A DNA stretch of 64,000 bases from Lonicera japonica (taxonomy: Eukaryota > Streptophyta > Magnoliopsida > Dipsacales > Caprifoliaceae): NCBI GenBank assembly GCA_021464415.1, contig JAKCWG010000856.1, forward strand, positions 372,001-436,000, in the 5' to 3' direction. Shown one piece after another: positions 44,172-56,662 of this stretch. The position numbers were made by a program, and so were the translations under genes. The notes under the pieces were generated by a model that was not told the origin of the DNA, ran no database searches, and was given only the letters and a program-made list of their open reading frames with translations. The stretch's first letter is position 1. Each line of letters begins with the position of its first letter.

Positions 44172-44399
44172 ACCAAAGGGGGCTAGCGTCGAAAGCAGCG
44201 GTTCTCACAACCCAAAATTACAAAAATTGATCTAAAATGAACTGAAACCATTTAACAACCATTTTCAAACTAAACACACTGAACTAAACATAATTTACAT
44301 TAATACAAATATAAGGCATTACAATCTCTCCCACTAAACAAAATTTCATCCTCCAAATTTAAGTATGACACATCAACTAAACAACTCTGGATATTTACA

Positions 44400-46297
44400 A
44401 TGAACAAGTGACATCTGCGGAGGCAAGGCTAAACGATACGAGACATTCCTTACACGTTCTAGGATTTCAAAAGGCCTGATGTAACGAGAAGCTAACTTCC
44501 CTTTGCTACTAAATCGCTTAATGCTAAAACGAGGTTTGGTTTCCAAGAACACATGACTACCAATTTCAAACTCTAAAGGACGACGACGCCTGTCGATATA
44601 ACTCTTTTGCCAACTCTGAGCAGTAAGGAAATACTGTTAGATCATCTTGACTTTCTCAGTGGTTTGCTCTACTAATTTCGGACCCAACAAGGTTCTTTTC
44701 CCGACTTTATACTAATAAATCAGAGATCTACACGGATGACCATAAAAGGCTTCGTAAGGCACCTTGCTTATACTAGCCTAGAAACTATTGTTGTAGGCAA
44801 ACTCTAGTAAAGGTAAATGCTCTATCCAATTTCCCTGGAAATCTAAGACATAAGCTCTCAACATATCTTATAGTATTAAATCACTCGCTCAGATTGCCCA
44901 TCCATCTGTGGGTGGAATGTCGTGCTAAAATTCAACTGAATAACCAAAGATTTCTGTAAACTTCCGCAAAATTAAGATGTGAAACGAGGATCTAAGTGGC
45001 ACCCCATGCAACTTAACTATCTCTCGAACATACAACACGCCAAGGGTCCTACATTTAGGTCATTATGAATGGGAAAGAAATGAACAGACTTCATCAACCT
45101 ATCGACAATCACCCAAATCATTTCTTGACCACCCAATGCCTTAGGTAACCCCGAAACAAAATTCATAGTAATGTATTCCTACTTCTACTCGAGAATGGGT
45201 AATGGTTGAAGTCACCCCCCGGGCCGTTGATGTTCGGCATTCACCAACTGACAGGTCATACACTTGCTCACATAGTTTGCGACATAGCATTTCATACCAC
45301 TCCATCAAAAATTTTGACAAAAATCTATATACATCATTGTACGTCCTGGATGAATAGAGAATTTAAAATGATAAGCTTCACTTCGAAAACAATTTATGTT
45401 CCGGATCCTTCGATACTAACAATCTATCTCGAATTCCCCTATAGCCCCGAGTTTGTACTCACTGTGTTTGGCTTCTGTAGCCAAACTATCTCTTATCACC
45501 CGAAGTTCTTCGTCTACACGTTAGACCTAAATCACCTACTGTTGAATTTCCGGTTGGGCAATCATGTTATAAAGGTAGGCTCAGTTATCATCTCGACTCA
45601 CCACGAGATTGTACCACTGAAACTCTTGCCTTAGCTTCCATTTCCAACATCGTAGAGCAGCTAAGGACCCTTGAATTTTTTTACTCAAACCATCAGCTAC
45701 AACGTTAGCTTTGCTTGGGTGATACTACAAGGTAAAATCATAATTTTCCAAGTCTCTATCCACCGACGCTGCCTAAGATTTAAATCTTTCTGGGTAAAGA
45801 TATATCTCAGGCTTTTGTGATCATAATATACTCCAAATGTTTTCCCATATAGATAATGACACAAAATCTTGAGAGTAAAACCAACCGCAGCCAATTCTAG
45901 ATCATGGGTACGTAGGATAGTTTTTCTCTTATTGATTAAGTTAACGGGAAGCATAAGCCACAACATGTTCTACTTGCATTAGTACACAACCCAAAACAAA
46001 TCTAGAAGCATCATAATTAGTTGTATGTCCCTTTCCCGGCTTGGGAAAAATAAGAACTTGAGCTGAAGTGAGCTTATTCTTCAACTCTAGGAAAGCTTTC
46101 TCACACTCGACACTCCAAATGAATTGAATACCTTTATGAGTTAGGTGATTCAATGGCAATGCTATACGAAAAAAGTCTTTCACAAATCGACAATAATACC
46201 CTGCCAAACCCATGAAACATCTAGCTCGGTAACATTTCGAGGTCTCTCCCACTTTAGAACGTCATCTATTTTTGTTGGATCTACGGAAATGCCATTT
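44400..46297 (-). pseudogene. Gypsy pol remnant: RT end, RNase H, integrase
   Basis: In minus-strand order: ISVDPTKIDDVLKWERP next to the insertion site, GLAGYYCRFVKDF and FIWSVECEKAFLELK (46252 downward), RNase H pieces with ARCFMGLAG and [16 protein letters not shown] (near 45830), then integrase pieces MIWVIVDRLMKS and SWQKSYIDRRRRPLEFE with KGKLASRYIRPFEILERV (near 44450-44600). These motifs are typical of chromovirus-type gypsy pol. Stops and frameshifts are frequent. It continues at 48919 beyond the solo LTR. The plus-strand ORF 45206-45634 is antisense to the integrase. Confidence 0.85.
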
Positions 46298-46620
46298 CTC
46301 GTGTAACACCTACATTTAGTTCACTAGTTAATTTCACCATATTAGTATATCTATAATTGATTGACCAATCGCTTCATAGTTCGGGTGGCTCGAATCGGAA
46401 TCGAGGCAAAAATAACAAGTTTTGATTTTTGCGCGGTCTTTAAGTTATTGGCCAACTTTGGGATACCATAACTTCTTCGTTCGATGTCCGAATGAGTCCC
46501 CGTTGGTGCCCAAATCTCCGTATCTTTCCCCTCTACAACTTTCGTGTTTGGCCCAGAACAAGATTCCAGTATCTCGGGGGTCCGAGAGGCCAATAATCAG
46601 ATGGACTTAATGTAGTGGTT

Positions 46621-46730
46621 CCAGGATCGATCTTGGCCTTCCCAAGATCAATATTGGGCTATCTTGGAGGGTAAAAAGCTTGGCCGAGATCTCCCAAGAT
46701 CGATCTTGGACCCCCCAAGATCGATTTTGG
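46621..46730. promoter_or_regulatory. Array of four 16-bp palindromes in LTR U3
   Basis: CCAGGATCGATCTTGG (46621-46636), CCCAAGATCAATATTGGG (46641-46658), CCAAGATCGATCTTGG (46694-46709) and CCAAGATCGATTTTGG (46715-46730). The third is a perfect palindrome. Confidence 0.85.
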
Positions 46731-48016
46731 TGCCCTAAAGTCGAATTTTCCAGAACTTTGGCCCCATTTTTATACACTTAAATCATCTCTCCTCCTCTAT
46801 TTTTCCCCATGCTTCTCCCACACACCTAAAAATAGTTCTAGAGTAAGGGAGATGATATATGTAAGGTATCATGGTGGGATTGTCATCTTGATTCAAGAAT
46901 TACACACACAACATCATTATTCATCATCTTCCTCCTATCAACACCTCCATGGAAGCTTGGAAAAAAACCTAGGGCAGCCACATTCCTCCATCCATGGGAC
47001 TTCAAATTATGTTTGAAGCTTCAATCCAGGTGGGAACAATAGTATAAAATCTATTTTCAAAATATATTATGATGCATGTAGTGTTTTCAACAAGGTTGGG
47101 GGGTTTTTCTTAAAAACTTAGGATTATGAAGCATGCATTGGCCTTGGGTGTTATTTATCTTAAATTAGTGATTGATTATTGTTATTTATGTTGAGAGTAA
47201 GTTATTACAATGATCAATTCCCTTTTTACGCACCCAATTCGAGATTTGGAACAATACCCCCACTTTTATAACTATGAACCCTAGTTTTTGGGATAACTCT
47301 TGTAATAAGGATATTGATGGAATATCTTCTATTAAATGGTTGGTTTTTCTTTATTAGTGGGTTAATATGATAAATATACAAGATCTTTCATATGTTACAT
47401 GTGTTTCCCAAATGTTGCCTATGGACCCACTTATACACAAATATGTTTAACTAGAAATTGTATATGCCTTGAGAATGGTATTGTGATTATCTCGATACTT
47501 GTATTAGGTCATGAAATACGTGGGTTAGTGATTGTTATTGTACATGTGCCAACTGTTGGATACCTTTGGTTTATGCTACATTCTTGAAAGTTTATGAGAA
47601 TTCGTCTTTAATTGTATTGGTGTACTTTTATGATATCCAAGTGTTATTCTATTTAATATGGATCATGCCAAATGCTTGGCAAGTTTTCCCCGAGTCGGTT
47701 TCAAAGAAATGAAACGAAACCTTAAGGATTATATTTACTATGCTTAGCGGGGATATTGTAGACACTTGGGATATCATTGCATTTCACATGACTTGTTAAC
47801 GAGAGATTTATAATCATACACAATTGGAAAATGTACAACAAACGCATCACCACATATGAGATTTTACTTTGTTGAGTTATGATACATAGACGGGGCTATA
47901 TATATAATAAATATATCATTGGATTAGTATTATTTGGTGTGTTGGCCCTCTATGTTTTTATTGTTATTTCATTGTTTCAATGTTTTGGCTCAATTATGTA
48001 CGTATGTGATAATTGT

Positions 48017-48234
48017 AAGGTTGGAGCCTTGGAGGGTTGGAGGCTTCCTTATTGATTGGGTTGGAGCCCATTTGCGGTTGTAGCCGCTTAGATTATCGGG
48101 TTGGAGCCCGAAGTACCAGTACTAGACGAGGGTTGTAGCCCTCTTGATGAGAAGAGGTTGTAGCCTCTTGTTAGTGGTTGTAGCCGCTAACGCATTGGAT
48201 AGAGCCCATTTAATATAAAGGGTTGGAGCCCTTT
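48017..48234 (+). repeat. Array of hairpins with constant loop and covarying stems
   Basis: Eight clear units with the loop TTGGAG or TTGTAG, read as stem/stem with positions: AAGG/CCTT (48017-48030), TGGG/CCCA (48057-48070), GCGG/CCGC (48074-48087), CGGG/CCCG (48097-48110), GAGGG/CCCTC (48128-48143), AAGAGG/CCTCTT (48152-48169), TTAGTGG/CCGCTAA with one G-T pair (48171-48190), AAAGGG/CCCTTT (48217-48234). Two degraded units lie at about 48031-48046 and 48195-48209. Only GG/CC and the loop are constant. Function unknown. Confidence 0.9.
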
Positions 48235-48918
48235 TCGGTTGCCTTTGAGTTGAGACCTAGCATAAGGTAATTGGAGCCGTTGTAGTTGCCAACACATTGT
48301 ACTTTCGATAACGATTGTGTATTTTTTGATATGCATGATTTCAGAACTTATATTTCGGGAAGCGGGGTCATGTGATTACATGTCATTAATTTAAATTTAT
48401 TGCACATTCTTGATATTATAAAAACCGTATTGTTCCCACTGAGCCCGTGTTTGGCTCACTCCCATTTTCCAAACCATTTTTGCATGTACGACTTTGGGTT
48501 GGCACGTTACGCGAAAGTATAGACACCTCTGATAATCCGGGAATTCACATTTGTCTTCCACGGACGGAAGACTTAACATTTATTGTACTTTTCTCTTTTG
48601 AGTTTGATATAAACGTTGTAAACCCTCTTGCACAATTTAAATTTTAAAATGAAGACCCTTTGTATAATGGTGAACTATTTATTTGACTTTGTTTCTAGTG
48701 GATGGACTTCAAATATGTGTTAACGTAATTTACTTATTTATTTATTTATTTTAGAAAAAGTAATTTACTCATACCATCTTCTAAATGAGTAACTTTTGAA
48801 AAATGTTTTATAAATTGTAAATTTTACACTTCACCCACCGTTGTAAGTGACGGCACCCATGATTAACCAGATCCTGGAGGTTTAATCCTCTTAACGTGAT
48901 TCGGGGCGTCACATCTCG

Positions 48919-49902
48919 AGACTACGTTTCCCAATAATTTGACTTTTGACATCCAAAAATGACATTTGCTAAGCTTAGCATACAGCTTGTGGTCTCGGAG
49001 AATCTGAAGAGCTAGAAGAAGATGATTTTCGTGCCCCTTATCAAACTTGGAATAAATAAGAATATCATTTATAAAGACTACCACAAATTGATCGAGATTA
49101 GGATGGTATAAGCGATTCATCAAGTCCATAAATGTCGCCGGCGCGTTCGTCAACCCAAATGGTGTCACTAAGAACTCGTAATGATAATATCGAGTATGAA
49201 ACGCCTTCTTCGGAATATCTTCTTCATGGATCAACACCTGGTGATAGCCTGATCGAAGATCAATCTTGGAAGATCTAATGGCACCTTGTAACTGGTCAGA
49301 CAAATCATTTATTCGGGGCAATGGGTACTTATTCACGACAGTGATATGGTTCAACTGGCGATAGTCTATACACAACCATAACTACCCATCCTGCTTTTCA
49401 ACAAACAGTACAAGTGTGCCCTACGGAGACACATTTGGTCTAATAAACCCCTTCCGCAGTAACTCATCAATTTGAACCTTCAATTTCCTCAGCTCAGTAG
49501 GAGCCATACGGTACGGTGCTAAAGATATCGGAGCAGTACACAGAATAAGATCAATAAAGAAGTATACCTCCTAATATGGGGGAAGACTCGGAAGATCATT
49601 AGGAAACACATCAGGAAATTCCCTAACCACAAGAAGATTAGAAGGATAAGAACTACCCTCCTCTCGTGCCACCATATTAGCCAACCACCTAAAATAATCC
49701 TCTCTCTCGGTCCCAGGTTCTCACTACTGCTCCGCAAAAAATGGTCTCTACTAACACATAATCGCTTTTATACTTCTTCCCCTGATTACCTGATATCTTC
49801 CCATCAGTACCCTTTTTTCACAAAAAATACAGTTAATCTCATTTCCACATATTTCTTCCCACAACCCAAGTAAACCGCAAACCTATGGCTCTTAAACAAA
49901 AT
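48919..49902 (-). pseudogene. Gypsy pol remnant: protease end and reverse transcriptase
   Basis: The minus strand reads part of protease or linker (near 49800-49900), [40 protein letters not shown], then [20 protein letters not shown] (49375), [28 protein letters not shown] and [13 protein letters not shown], up to KLLGNVVSR at the insertion. The catalytic FxDD has become FIND, and there are stops, so it is inactive. It adjoins the LTR edge at 49903 without a gag. Confidence 0.9.
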
Positions 49903-49961
49903 TGTAACACCTCCGCCGTAATTATTATTATAAAACCCATAATTAGGACATTAGGCGTCAC
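49903..49961 (-). mobile_element. 5' LTR of the Tekay-like element, first segment
   Basis: TGTAACACCTCC onward matches the start of the LTR at 40002. It breaks at the copia insertion and resumes at 61912 (61907-61911 is the duplicated TAACC). Confidence 0.8.
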
Positions 49962-49966
49962 TAACC

Positions 49967-51513
49967 TGTTAGAATGATATACTAAAAGCCATAATTTTCT
50001 TATTGGTTAGGATATGTTATAAGCTTGGTTTTGCTATTTTAATGAGAATCTTTATGGGCAATGGTTGTATTATATTATTTATTTAAATATTGTGCATGTG
50101 TGTCTTGTATTCCATATAGTAGATGATTTGGCGTGTAGAGTATAGTTTACACACAGAAGATCATATCATCGGTTCATGTGGAATATAAATTTAATAGTTC
50201 ATAGTCTTAGATGGAATTGGACATCCATCGGTAGAATTGTAGTACAAGCTTTAGTAGTTTATCTGGACTACAGGAAACGGAATAGTTTTAACTCGTTGTG
50301 CTAGTACACTTTGTGTGTATTGAATAGGACCAGTTTGGGTTAATTATTTTTATACTGACTATATAAAATAATTTAAAATCCCATGGTTATTATGATTACT
50401 TATGCTCTTAATCTTGAAATAATTAATAGACATATATATGTAGTGTTTGTTGTTTTGACTCATTAAGAGTGAGATTCATTTATGGATCAATAATCTTCGT
50501 GAATTGGATGATGACACTGTATGTATGATGAATATTAATTACTGATGGAATCCATGTCCCGGTATAGGGATTGATGATAGCCCCTTGAGAAGCTTATAAG
50601 TTTTGATTATGTCAAACCCTGCAGGAGGATTATGTTAATCCGACATGTCAAATAAGTTGAGTGGTAGGCTCAAGGATTAACAAATCATTTAAATATAATT
50701 TTCAGTAATTTAATTTAAATGACGGTTATCTGTAATCTTAACGTGGGGAGAATAATAAGTATTTAATAATAAGGAACTCGAAATATAATTTTGAGACAAG
50801 GACAGGAGTGCAATTATAATTCTTTAGTGGTGCAAATTATAATTTATGGAAGGAACTAATTCGTAGTGGAATTAAGATTCCAACTTTTCATAGGAAGCCC
50901 AAACACTAATTTCTCCTTAAGGTCCCTATCATAGCCTTATATTTACGCCGGCCTTGTCTCTTCTCATAATAACAATAATTCTCATGAGTTAAGGTTTGTT
51001 CTTTTGAGAGAGGAGAAAATCTTGGTGATACCGTAGCCCACACTCGGTACAAGATTTGATGGCAGAAGGAACACGATAAAAGATTTTTAGGTTTTCGGCA
51101 CAACAGTCGTAAATCAATCGTAACTTTTGATCGACCATTGGATCGGGCTAATTTTTGGATATGTCATTCGGAACACAAAGTTACAATTATGGTGAGGAAA
51201 ATCAAGATGATCAGAAGTCGTTTTGGTGGCGAAAACAATCGATGGCAAACACAATCAAAAGTTATTTTTGGCGTAAAAAATTAGGACGATCAGATGTTAT
51301 TTCGATGGCAAAAACAATCAATTTTAGCAACCCAGCGAGAATTAAAAAATCTAACCAAATCGCAATCTGATGCTTTCAAACCCTAGTCTCCTCATATGGA
51401 TCGTCTATATGATCCACAAAGGTGAAATCCCTTTATTCTTATAGAATTTTAGCAAAAAAAATTTGTTCAATCTATACGCAATATCAAATGATCATGTATT
51501 CATGTCTCCATCA
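49967..51513 (+). mobile_element. Copia 5' LTR
   Basis: 1547 bp, from TGTTAGAATGATATAC to CTCCATCA. It differs from the 3' LTR by many scattered substitutions and small gaps, so the insertion is not recent. It contains a CGTAACTTTTGATCG box near 51118. Confidence 0.92.
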
Positions 51514-53004
51514 ATTGGTATTAGATGGATTGGTTTTCTTTGATACTGCGTACGGAATGAACTTGCCATGTTATCCAGTTAAATTTATTCATGCATGTTG
51601 TCGTTGGATAGAACGTAGAACTCGCTAACCCTTGTTTTGCAGTGTTCTTGTCCCACTATTATGGTCACGTAATAATGCTTTATGTGATTGGATCCCACGA
51701 TGTTTTTATTCGTGGTTAATTTTAATGTGCATGATGATTTGGATTTTATTCATGGTTGAAAATTAAATTTAGATCATATTTGTGAACTCCTTAAAAGGAA
51801 GCATATGATCTATGTAATTTTATTTACAGTTTAGATATAATAGTTTATGTGTGAACTCCTTGAATGGTGGCATATGACCTTTGTATCTAAGATTTCAGTT
51901 TCTTTAACGAAGAACGTTGAAGAAGGCGTTTCCACCAAAGTTGATTCCCGACATAGTCAATGAAGTGGCGACATAGGTCGTGACAGCTTTTCAACGAACT
52001 AGGAATGATGAAGCTTGAACCATAATAGTAGGGATTTAATTAATCTTATTATTGAATGGTTTAATGCTTTGTGTGATTGTGTATTGGTCATATGTGTTTA
52101 ATTATTAGGTTTTCTTATAATTTATGACAACTTGGATACATGACCATACTTAGATCACTTTTTATTTTATATTTAGTTCTTGTCAAATTAAAAAAGGGTA
52201 TATAAATATAAATTTTACGTAATTGAAAAATATAAGTTTTTTTTTTTAAAAAAGCAGCAAGATAATTTTATTGCACATATCTTTTATATTTCATATCCTT
52301 ATATTTTAGTTGACTAGAATTTAATATAAAATTTTCTTAACCCTCAAAAAATAATGTTTTAAATACTAAGTGGGTGAGGGATTTTTTCACATAAAAATTC
52401 CACGGTCTCCATTATTGGTTTGTAGATGATGTAATTTATTCTTTGTGTGTGTTATAGTGCTCACCTCTATATCGGAAAGAATAGATTGCGAAATCATTGT
52501 ACAAATTTCACTGACTAATAATTTTAAATGATGTGATTTATTTTTCGTGTGGGTTTTAGTGCTCACCCTTATATCGAAGAGAATAAATTGCAGAATCATT
52601 GGACTAAATTAAATGATGGTATACACTTAAATATAAATAATAGTATACTCTCCAACTGACTCTCTACTATTATTTGTAGGACCAAAGGAAGTCGGCTATT
52701 TAAATTTTACTTAACAATATAGGATTATCTAGATAGTATGTATTGCTTGACAATAAGGCATTGTCTAGATAGTAAAATTTAATAGGTTTACATTTGTCTA
52801 AAAAATAATGAATAATAGACGACCTCATTAACGAGGCATATTGTTCAAAGTCTTAGGCTGCTGGCGAACGCTTTTTGAAATGGTAGAGGGTACCATATTT
52901 AAAATATGCGTTCAAAGTTATTAAGTCCATCATAATTTGTATGTGATTCTCAAGTTTTAAAAATGCAAACTCTTTCGATCCACTTTTAATTATTCTCAAC
53001 TAAA
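51514..53004 (+). other. Copia leader, with a local ~113-bp duplication
   Basis: No coding sequence recognised. At 52420-52605 a segment containing GTGCTCACC and TATATCG (within ATTTATT-TGTG-GT-TAGTGCTCACC) occurs twice; it may be part of a small insertion. 52640-52960 is AT-rich and unassigned. Confidence 0.5.
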
Positions 53005-53735
53005 ACAAATTGATTGGACCTAATTATGTTAACTGAAAAAATGAATTTGAACATTGTGCTTACTGTTAAAGAGTACAAGTTTGTTCTCACTGAGTCTTGT
53101 CCAGCAGAACCTGGTAAGGGTGCGACCGACGAGGAAACCCAGGCTTGCCGGAGGTGGAAAAAGGCTGATTAAATGGCGTGATTTTACATTCTGGCATTTT
53201 TGTCAAATGTGCTACAACATTGGCATTAGTCTTTTGCCACCGCCTACGACATAATGCTGAACCTCAAAGATATTTTTGGGGATTATGATCATGTCGCAAG
53301 GTAGGTTTCGATGAAAGGCCTCATGAACACGACTATTACTGAAGTAATCCGAGTTAAGGATCTTGTTTTAAAGATGATCGGTCTTCTGAATGAACTAAGA
53401 GATCTTTAGAGCTGAAATCGATGGGGAAACTCAGGTTGATATCTTCTCCAGTCGCTGCTGGATTTATTTAAGGGATTCCGACAGAATTACAACATGAATA
53501 AGCTTTATTCATTATTGGAATTTCTTAAAGAATATCAATTAGTTGAGGAACTCCTTGGTAAGCTGGCTAGTACTCTAGTGGCTGAGAAAACTTCAACTTC
53601 TATGCCCAAAAGCAAGAAATGAAGAAGAAGAATGCATAAGCTGTAGTTCCACAAGAAGTAGTGCGTGCAGCAGTCCCTGAACCTCTAGGAGGAATGAAAA
53701 AGCCTATGGGCCAGTGTTTTCACTCTCAGTAAAAA
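53005..53735 (+). pseudogene. Copia Gag remnant
   Basis: Pieces of a UBN2-type copia Gag: IVLTVKEYKFVLTESCPAEP, GATDEETQACRRWKKAD, TAYDIMLNLKDIFGDYDH, and a zinc-knuckle-like GQCFHSQ then HLKKDCPSFL just before protease. Frames change several times and stops occur. Confidence 0.8.
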
Positions 53736-55070
53736 GTGCATTTGAAGAAAGATTGTCCCAGTTTTCTAAACCATTATAACAACATATGTAAATTTCATCT
53801 ATTTATTGTTGTATCTAGTTTAGTGGTCCGATCTACCAGTACCTGGTGCTTAGATTCGGGAGCCACTAATCATGTTTGCAATACTTCGCAGAGGTTCCAG
53901 GAAAACAGACAACATAAAAATAGAGAAAATTTACATATGGGCAGCTACGAATGTGGCAACAATTGCAGTAGAAGATATTTATTTCAGTCTACTCAGAATA
54001 GGATATTAATAATTAAGGAATTTCTATATGTATCTTCCATTAAAAGGAATTTGATTTCTATTTCTAGATTGGTTGAGGACAAATATTTTGTTTATTTTAA
54101 TGATAAATCAGTTATCATTAGAAAAAATAAATAGTTTGTTCTGGTACATTAGTGATTGATCTTTACATTAATAATCCTGACTTGTTAGTACTACAACTGA
54201 GTGAATTGAATAGCATTAATAGTTTACCGATTAAGAGAAAACAACTTTCAAAATGAACCAAATGTATTTTTGGCACTTACGCCTTGGTCATATTAATCTA
54301 AAAAGAATTCAAAAACTGGTCGAAAATGGACCATTGGGTTCATTGGAAGTGGAGGCACTTGCAGTTTGTGAATCCTATTTAGAAGGTAAAATGACTAAGA
54401 GATCATTCTCGGCAAAAGGCTATAGTGCTAAAGAACAGTTAAAACTTGTTCACTCTGATTTGTATGGTCACATGAATGTCCAGACTAGAGGAGGCTTTGA
54501 GTATTTCATCACATTTGTAGATGATTATTTAAAGTATAGATACATTTACTTAATGCGACGTAAATCTAAAGTCTTTGAGAAATTCAAAGAATTCAAGGCA
54601 GAAACAGAGAAGCATCTAGAAAAATGTATCAAGTCACTACGATTAGATCGTGGTGGTGAATACCTCTTGGGAGAGTTCAAGGAATACTTATTAGAGAATG
54701 GGATTGCATCCTAGTTGTATGCACCGGAGATGCCATAGCATGATGGTGTAGCAGAAAGAAGGAATAAGACTCTTATAAAAATGGTAAGATCTATGATGAG
54801 TTATTCAGACCTGCCTGATTCTTTTTGGGGATATGCTTTAGAAATAGCTGCATATATTCTGAACTTGGTACCATCAAAGTCAGTACCTACTACACCCATA
54901 GAATTGCGAACTGGGCGTAAGCCTAGTTTGCAACATATTCGGGTATGGGGTAGTCCACCACATGTGCTGAAAAGTAATGCGAATAAGTTGGAATCAAGAA
55001 CGAAAATGTGTTTCTTTGTTGCATATCCAAAAGGAACCAAGTGTGGTTTATTTAATAATCCTTAAGAATA
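53736..55070 (+). pseudogene. Copia protease and integrase remnant
   Basis: Protease active-site region STWCLDSGATNHVCNTS (near 53850), then from 54253 the pre-integrase FWHLRLGHINLKRIQKLVEN. The integrase core has LVHSDLYGHM, FITFVDDY and LRLDRGGEYL, followed by MVRSMMSYSDLPDSFWGYAL and the VWGSPPHVL-type C-terminal part to 55065. Stops lie at 54134, 54714 and 55065. Confidence 0.9.
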
Positions 55071-56662
55071 TAATGTTATTATTATCAATGCCAGATTCTT
55101 AGAAGAGGATTATATCATAGACCATAAGCCCAGGAGTAGTGTTGTTGTAGTGGAAATGAGAGGAGAGAAAAACATGGCACAATTTGTCTATACCATTAGT
55201 ACAAGAGAAAATACCACAGTAAATGAATATCTATATTCCACTACCTCGTCATAGTAGGAGGATTGCCGATAGTTGTGCACATCTTGAATAAATCACTAAT
55301 ACGTAGGTTCTTGAACCAACACAATGTGTGAATAGTGAGTTAGAATGTTCAATATTTGCACAATGTACACAAACAAAAGTAGTGCCTCGTCGTAGTGGGA
55401 GGGTTGTTCGTCAACCTGGTCGTTTTATGTTCTTGGGAAAGTTTTATGACAAGGTCCCTGATGAATAAAAAACGAACCATTTTTTAACAACAATGAAGTA
55501 CTTCAAGATAAAGATACAGAAAATGGCAAAGGGTTCTGAAATCTGAAATGGAGTCTATATACTCTAACAAGTTTGGGATCTTGTAAAACCACCCGAAGGG
55601 ATAAAACCTATCGGATGCAAGTGGGTATATAAGATATAGAGAGGATTAGACGGGCTTAAATCAAGGCTTGTTGCTAAAAGGGTTCACTCAGAAAAAAGGG
55701 GATCGATTATGATAAAACCTTTTCGCCGGTAGCCATGCCAAAGTCTATTCGGATTCTCTTATCCATTGCAGTTCATCTTGATTACGAGATTTGACAAATG
55801 GATGTCAAGACAGGTTTCCTTAATGAAAGTCTTGATAAAAGCATCTATATGATGCAACCAGAACGATTCATAGCAAAGGGCTAAGAGCACATGTTGTACA
55901 AGGTCAAGAAGCCCATTTATGGGCTTAAGCAAGTGTCTAGATCTTGGAACATCTGTTTTGACCATGAAATTGAAACTTTTTGTTTTGAGCAATGTTCAGA
56001 TGAGTCTTGTGTGTACAAAAGGCGCAGCCAAAGTGCGGTGGTGTTCTAGGTATTATATGTGGATAATATATTACTTATTGGAAGCGATATGTGAATATTA
56101 TCATTAGTGGGGGTATGGTTAACAAGTCAGTTCAATACGAAGGGCTTAGGAGAAGCCAGTCACATCCTTGGTATTAAGCTTATGCGAGATTGGAAAAATA
56201 GGATGTTGGGCTTATCCAAAGTACTTACGTCGATATAATTCTTGCCAGAGTTAATATGCAAGATTCCAAGAAAAGGTTTCTCCCTTTTTAGGTATGGAAT
56301 CACTCTATCCAAGATCAATGTCATAAGACACATGATGAGATAGAGAAGATGAAGGGAATTCCTTATGCTTCGGCAGTGGGAAGCCTCATGTATGCCATAT
56401 TGTGTAATAGACCAGACATTTGCTTTACCATTGGTATGGTTAGCATATATTAATCTAATCCAGGGAAAGAACACTGGACTGCGGTAAAACATATACTTAA
56501 GTACCTTAAAAGGACTAAAGATTTTATGTTGGTTTACCAAGCAAACAGTCTAGTACCTGTTGGATAGACAGACAAGAATTTTTAGTTGGAAGTTAGGATT
56601 CCAGAAAGTCAACTTTAGGTTATGTGTTTACTCTAAGAGGTGGAGTCATTTGTTGGAGGAGT
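55071..56662 (+). pseudogene. Copia reverse transcriptase and RNase H remnant (first part)
   Basis: VWDLVKPPEGIKPIGCKWVY near 55570-55640 opens the RT. The catalytic region reads YVDNILLIGSD near 56055, so the usual YVDD is YVDN. Then come LMYAILCNRPD, EHWTAVKHILKYLKRT and the RNase H start GYVFTLRGGVICWRS. It is cut by the LTR at 56668 and resumes at 60218. Many stops. Confidence 0.85.

Larger units (their letters stand above)
41954..44209 (+). mobile_element. Tat-lineage solo LTR
   Basis: Begins TGTGAACACCTC and ends GGTTCTCACA, flanked by perfect ACCCA duplications (41949-41953 and 44210-44214). It contains a U3 palindrome array, TATAAATA (42954-42961), and the Tat U5 text GGGTGCCTAACACCTTCCC (near 43699), followed by CTGGCGACTCTG. 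Its end matches the end of the LTR at 7054. It holds a 235-bp fragment of a Tekay-like LTR (43937-44171). Confidence 0.9.
40002..44323 (-). mobile_element. 3' LTR of the Tekay-like element (interrupted)
   Basis: Plus-strand ends are TGTAACTCC (40002) and GCATTACA (44323). It continues across the Tat insertion at 41954-44209: the text up to 41953 and from 44210 lines up with 61912-63752. A purine tract on the minus strand (complement of 44324-44338, AGTGGGAGAGAT) abuts it, as expected for a 3' LTR. Confidence 0.75.
46303..48913 (+). mobile_element. Tekay-like solo LTR (2.6 kb) inserted in pol
   Basis: Begins TGTAACACCTAC and ends GGGGCGTCACA, flanked by perfect TCTCG duplications (46298-46302 and 48914-48918). 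Deleting it restores the reading between the RT part and ISVDPTK of the surrounding pol. It contains a TAACTTCT box (46467), four CCAAGATCGATCTTGG palindromes, a CT-rich leader near 46780-46830, and the hairpin array at 48017-48234. It has no internal region. Confidence 0.92.

Noticed and set aside
45206..45634. 142-codon plus-strand ORF
   Set aside because: Antisense to the gypsy integrase remnant.
48017..48234. CRISPR-like array
   Set aside because: Units are short, unevenly spaced hairpins with changing stems inside a plant LTR; there are no equal-length spacers and no cas genes.
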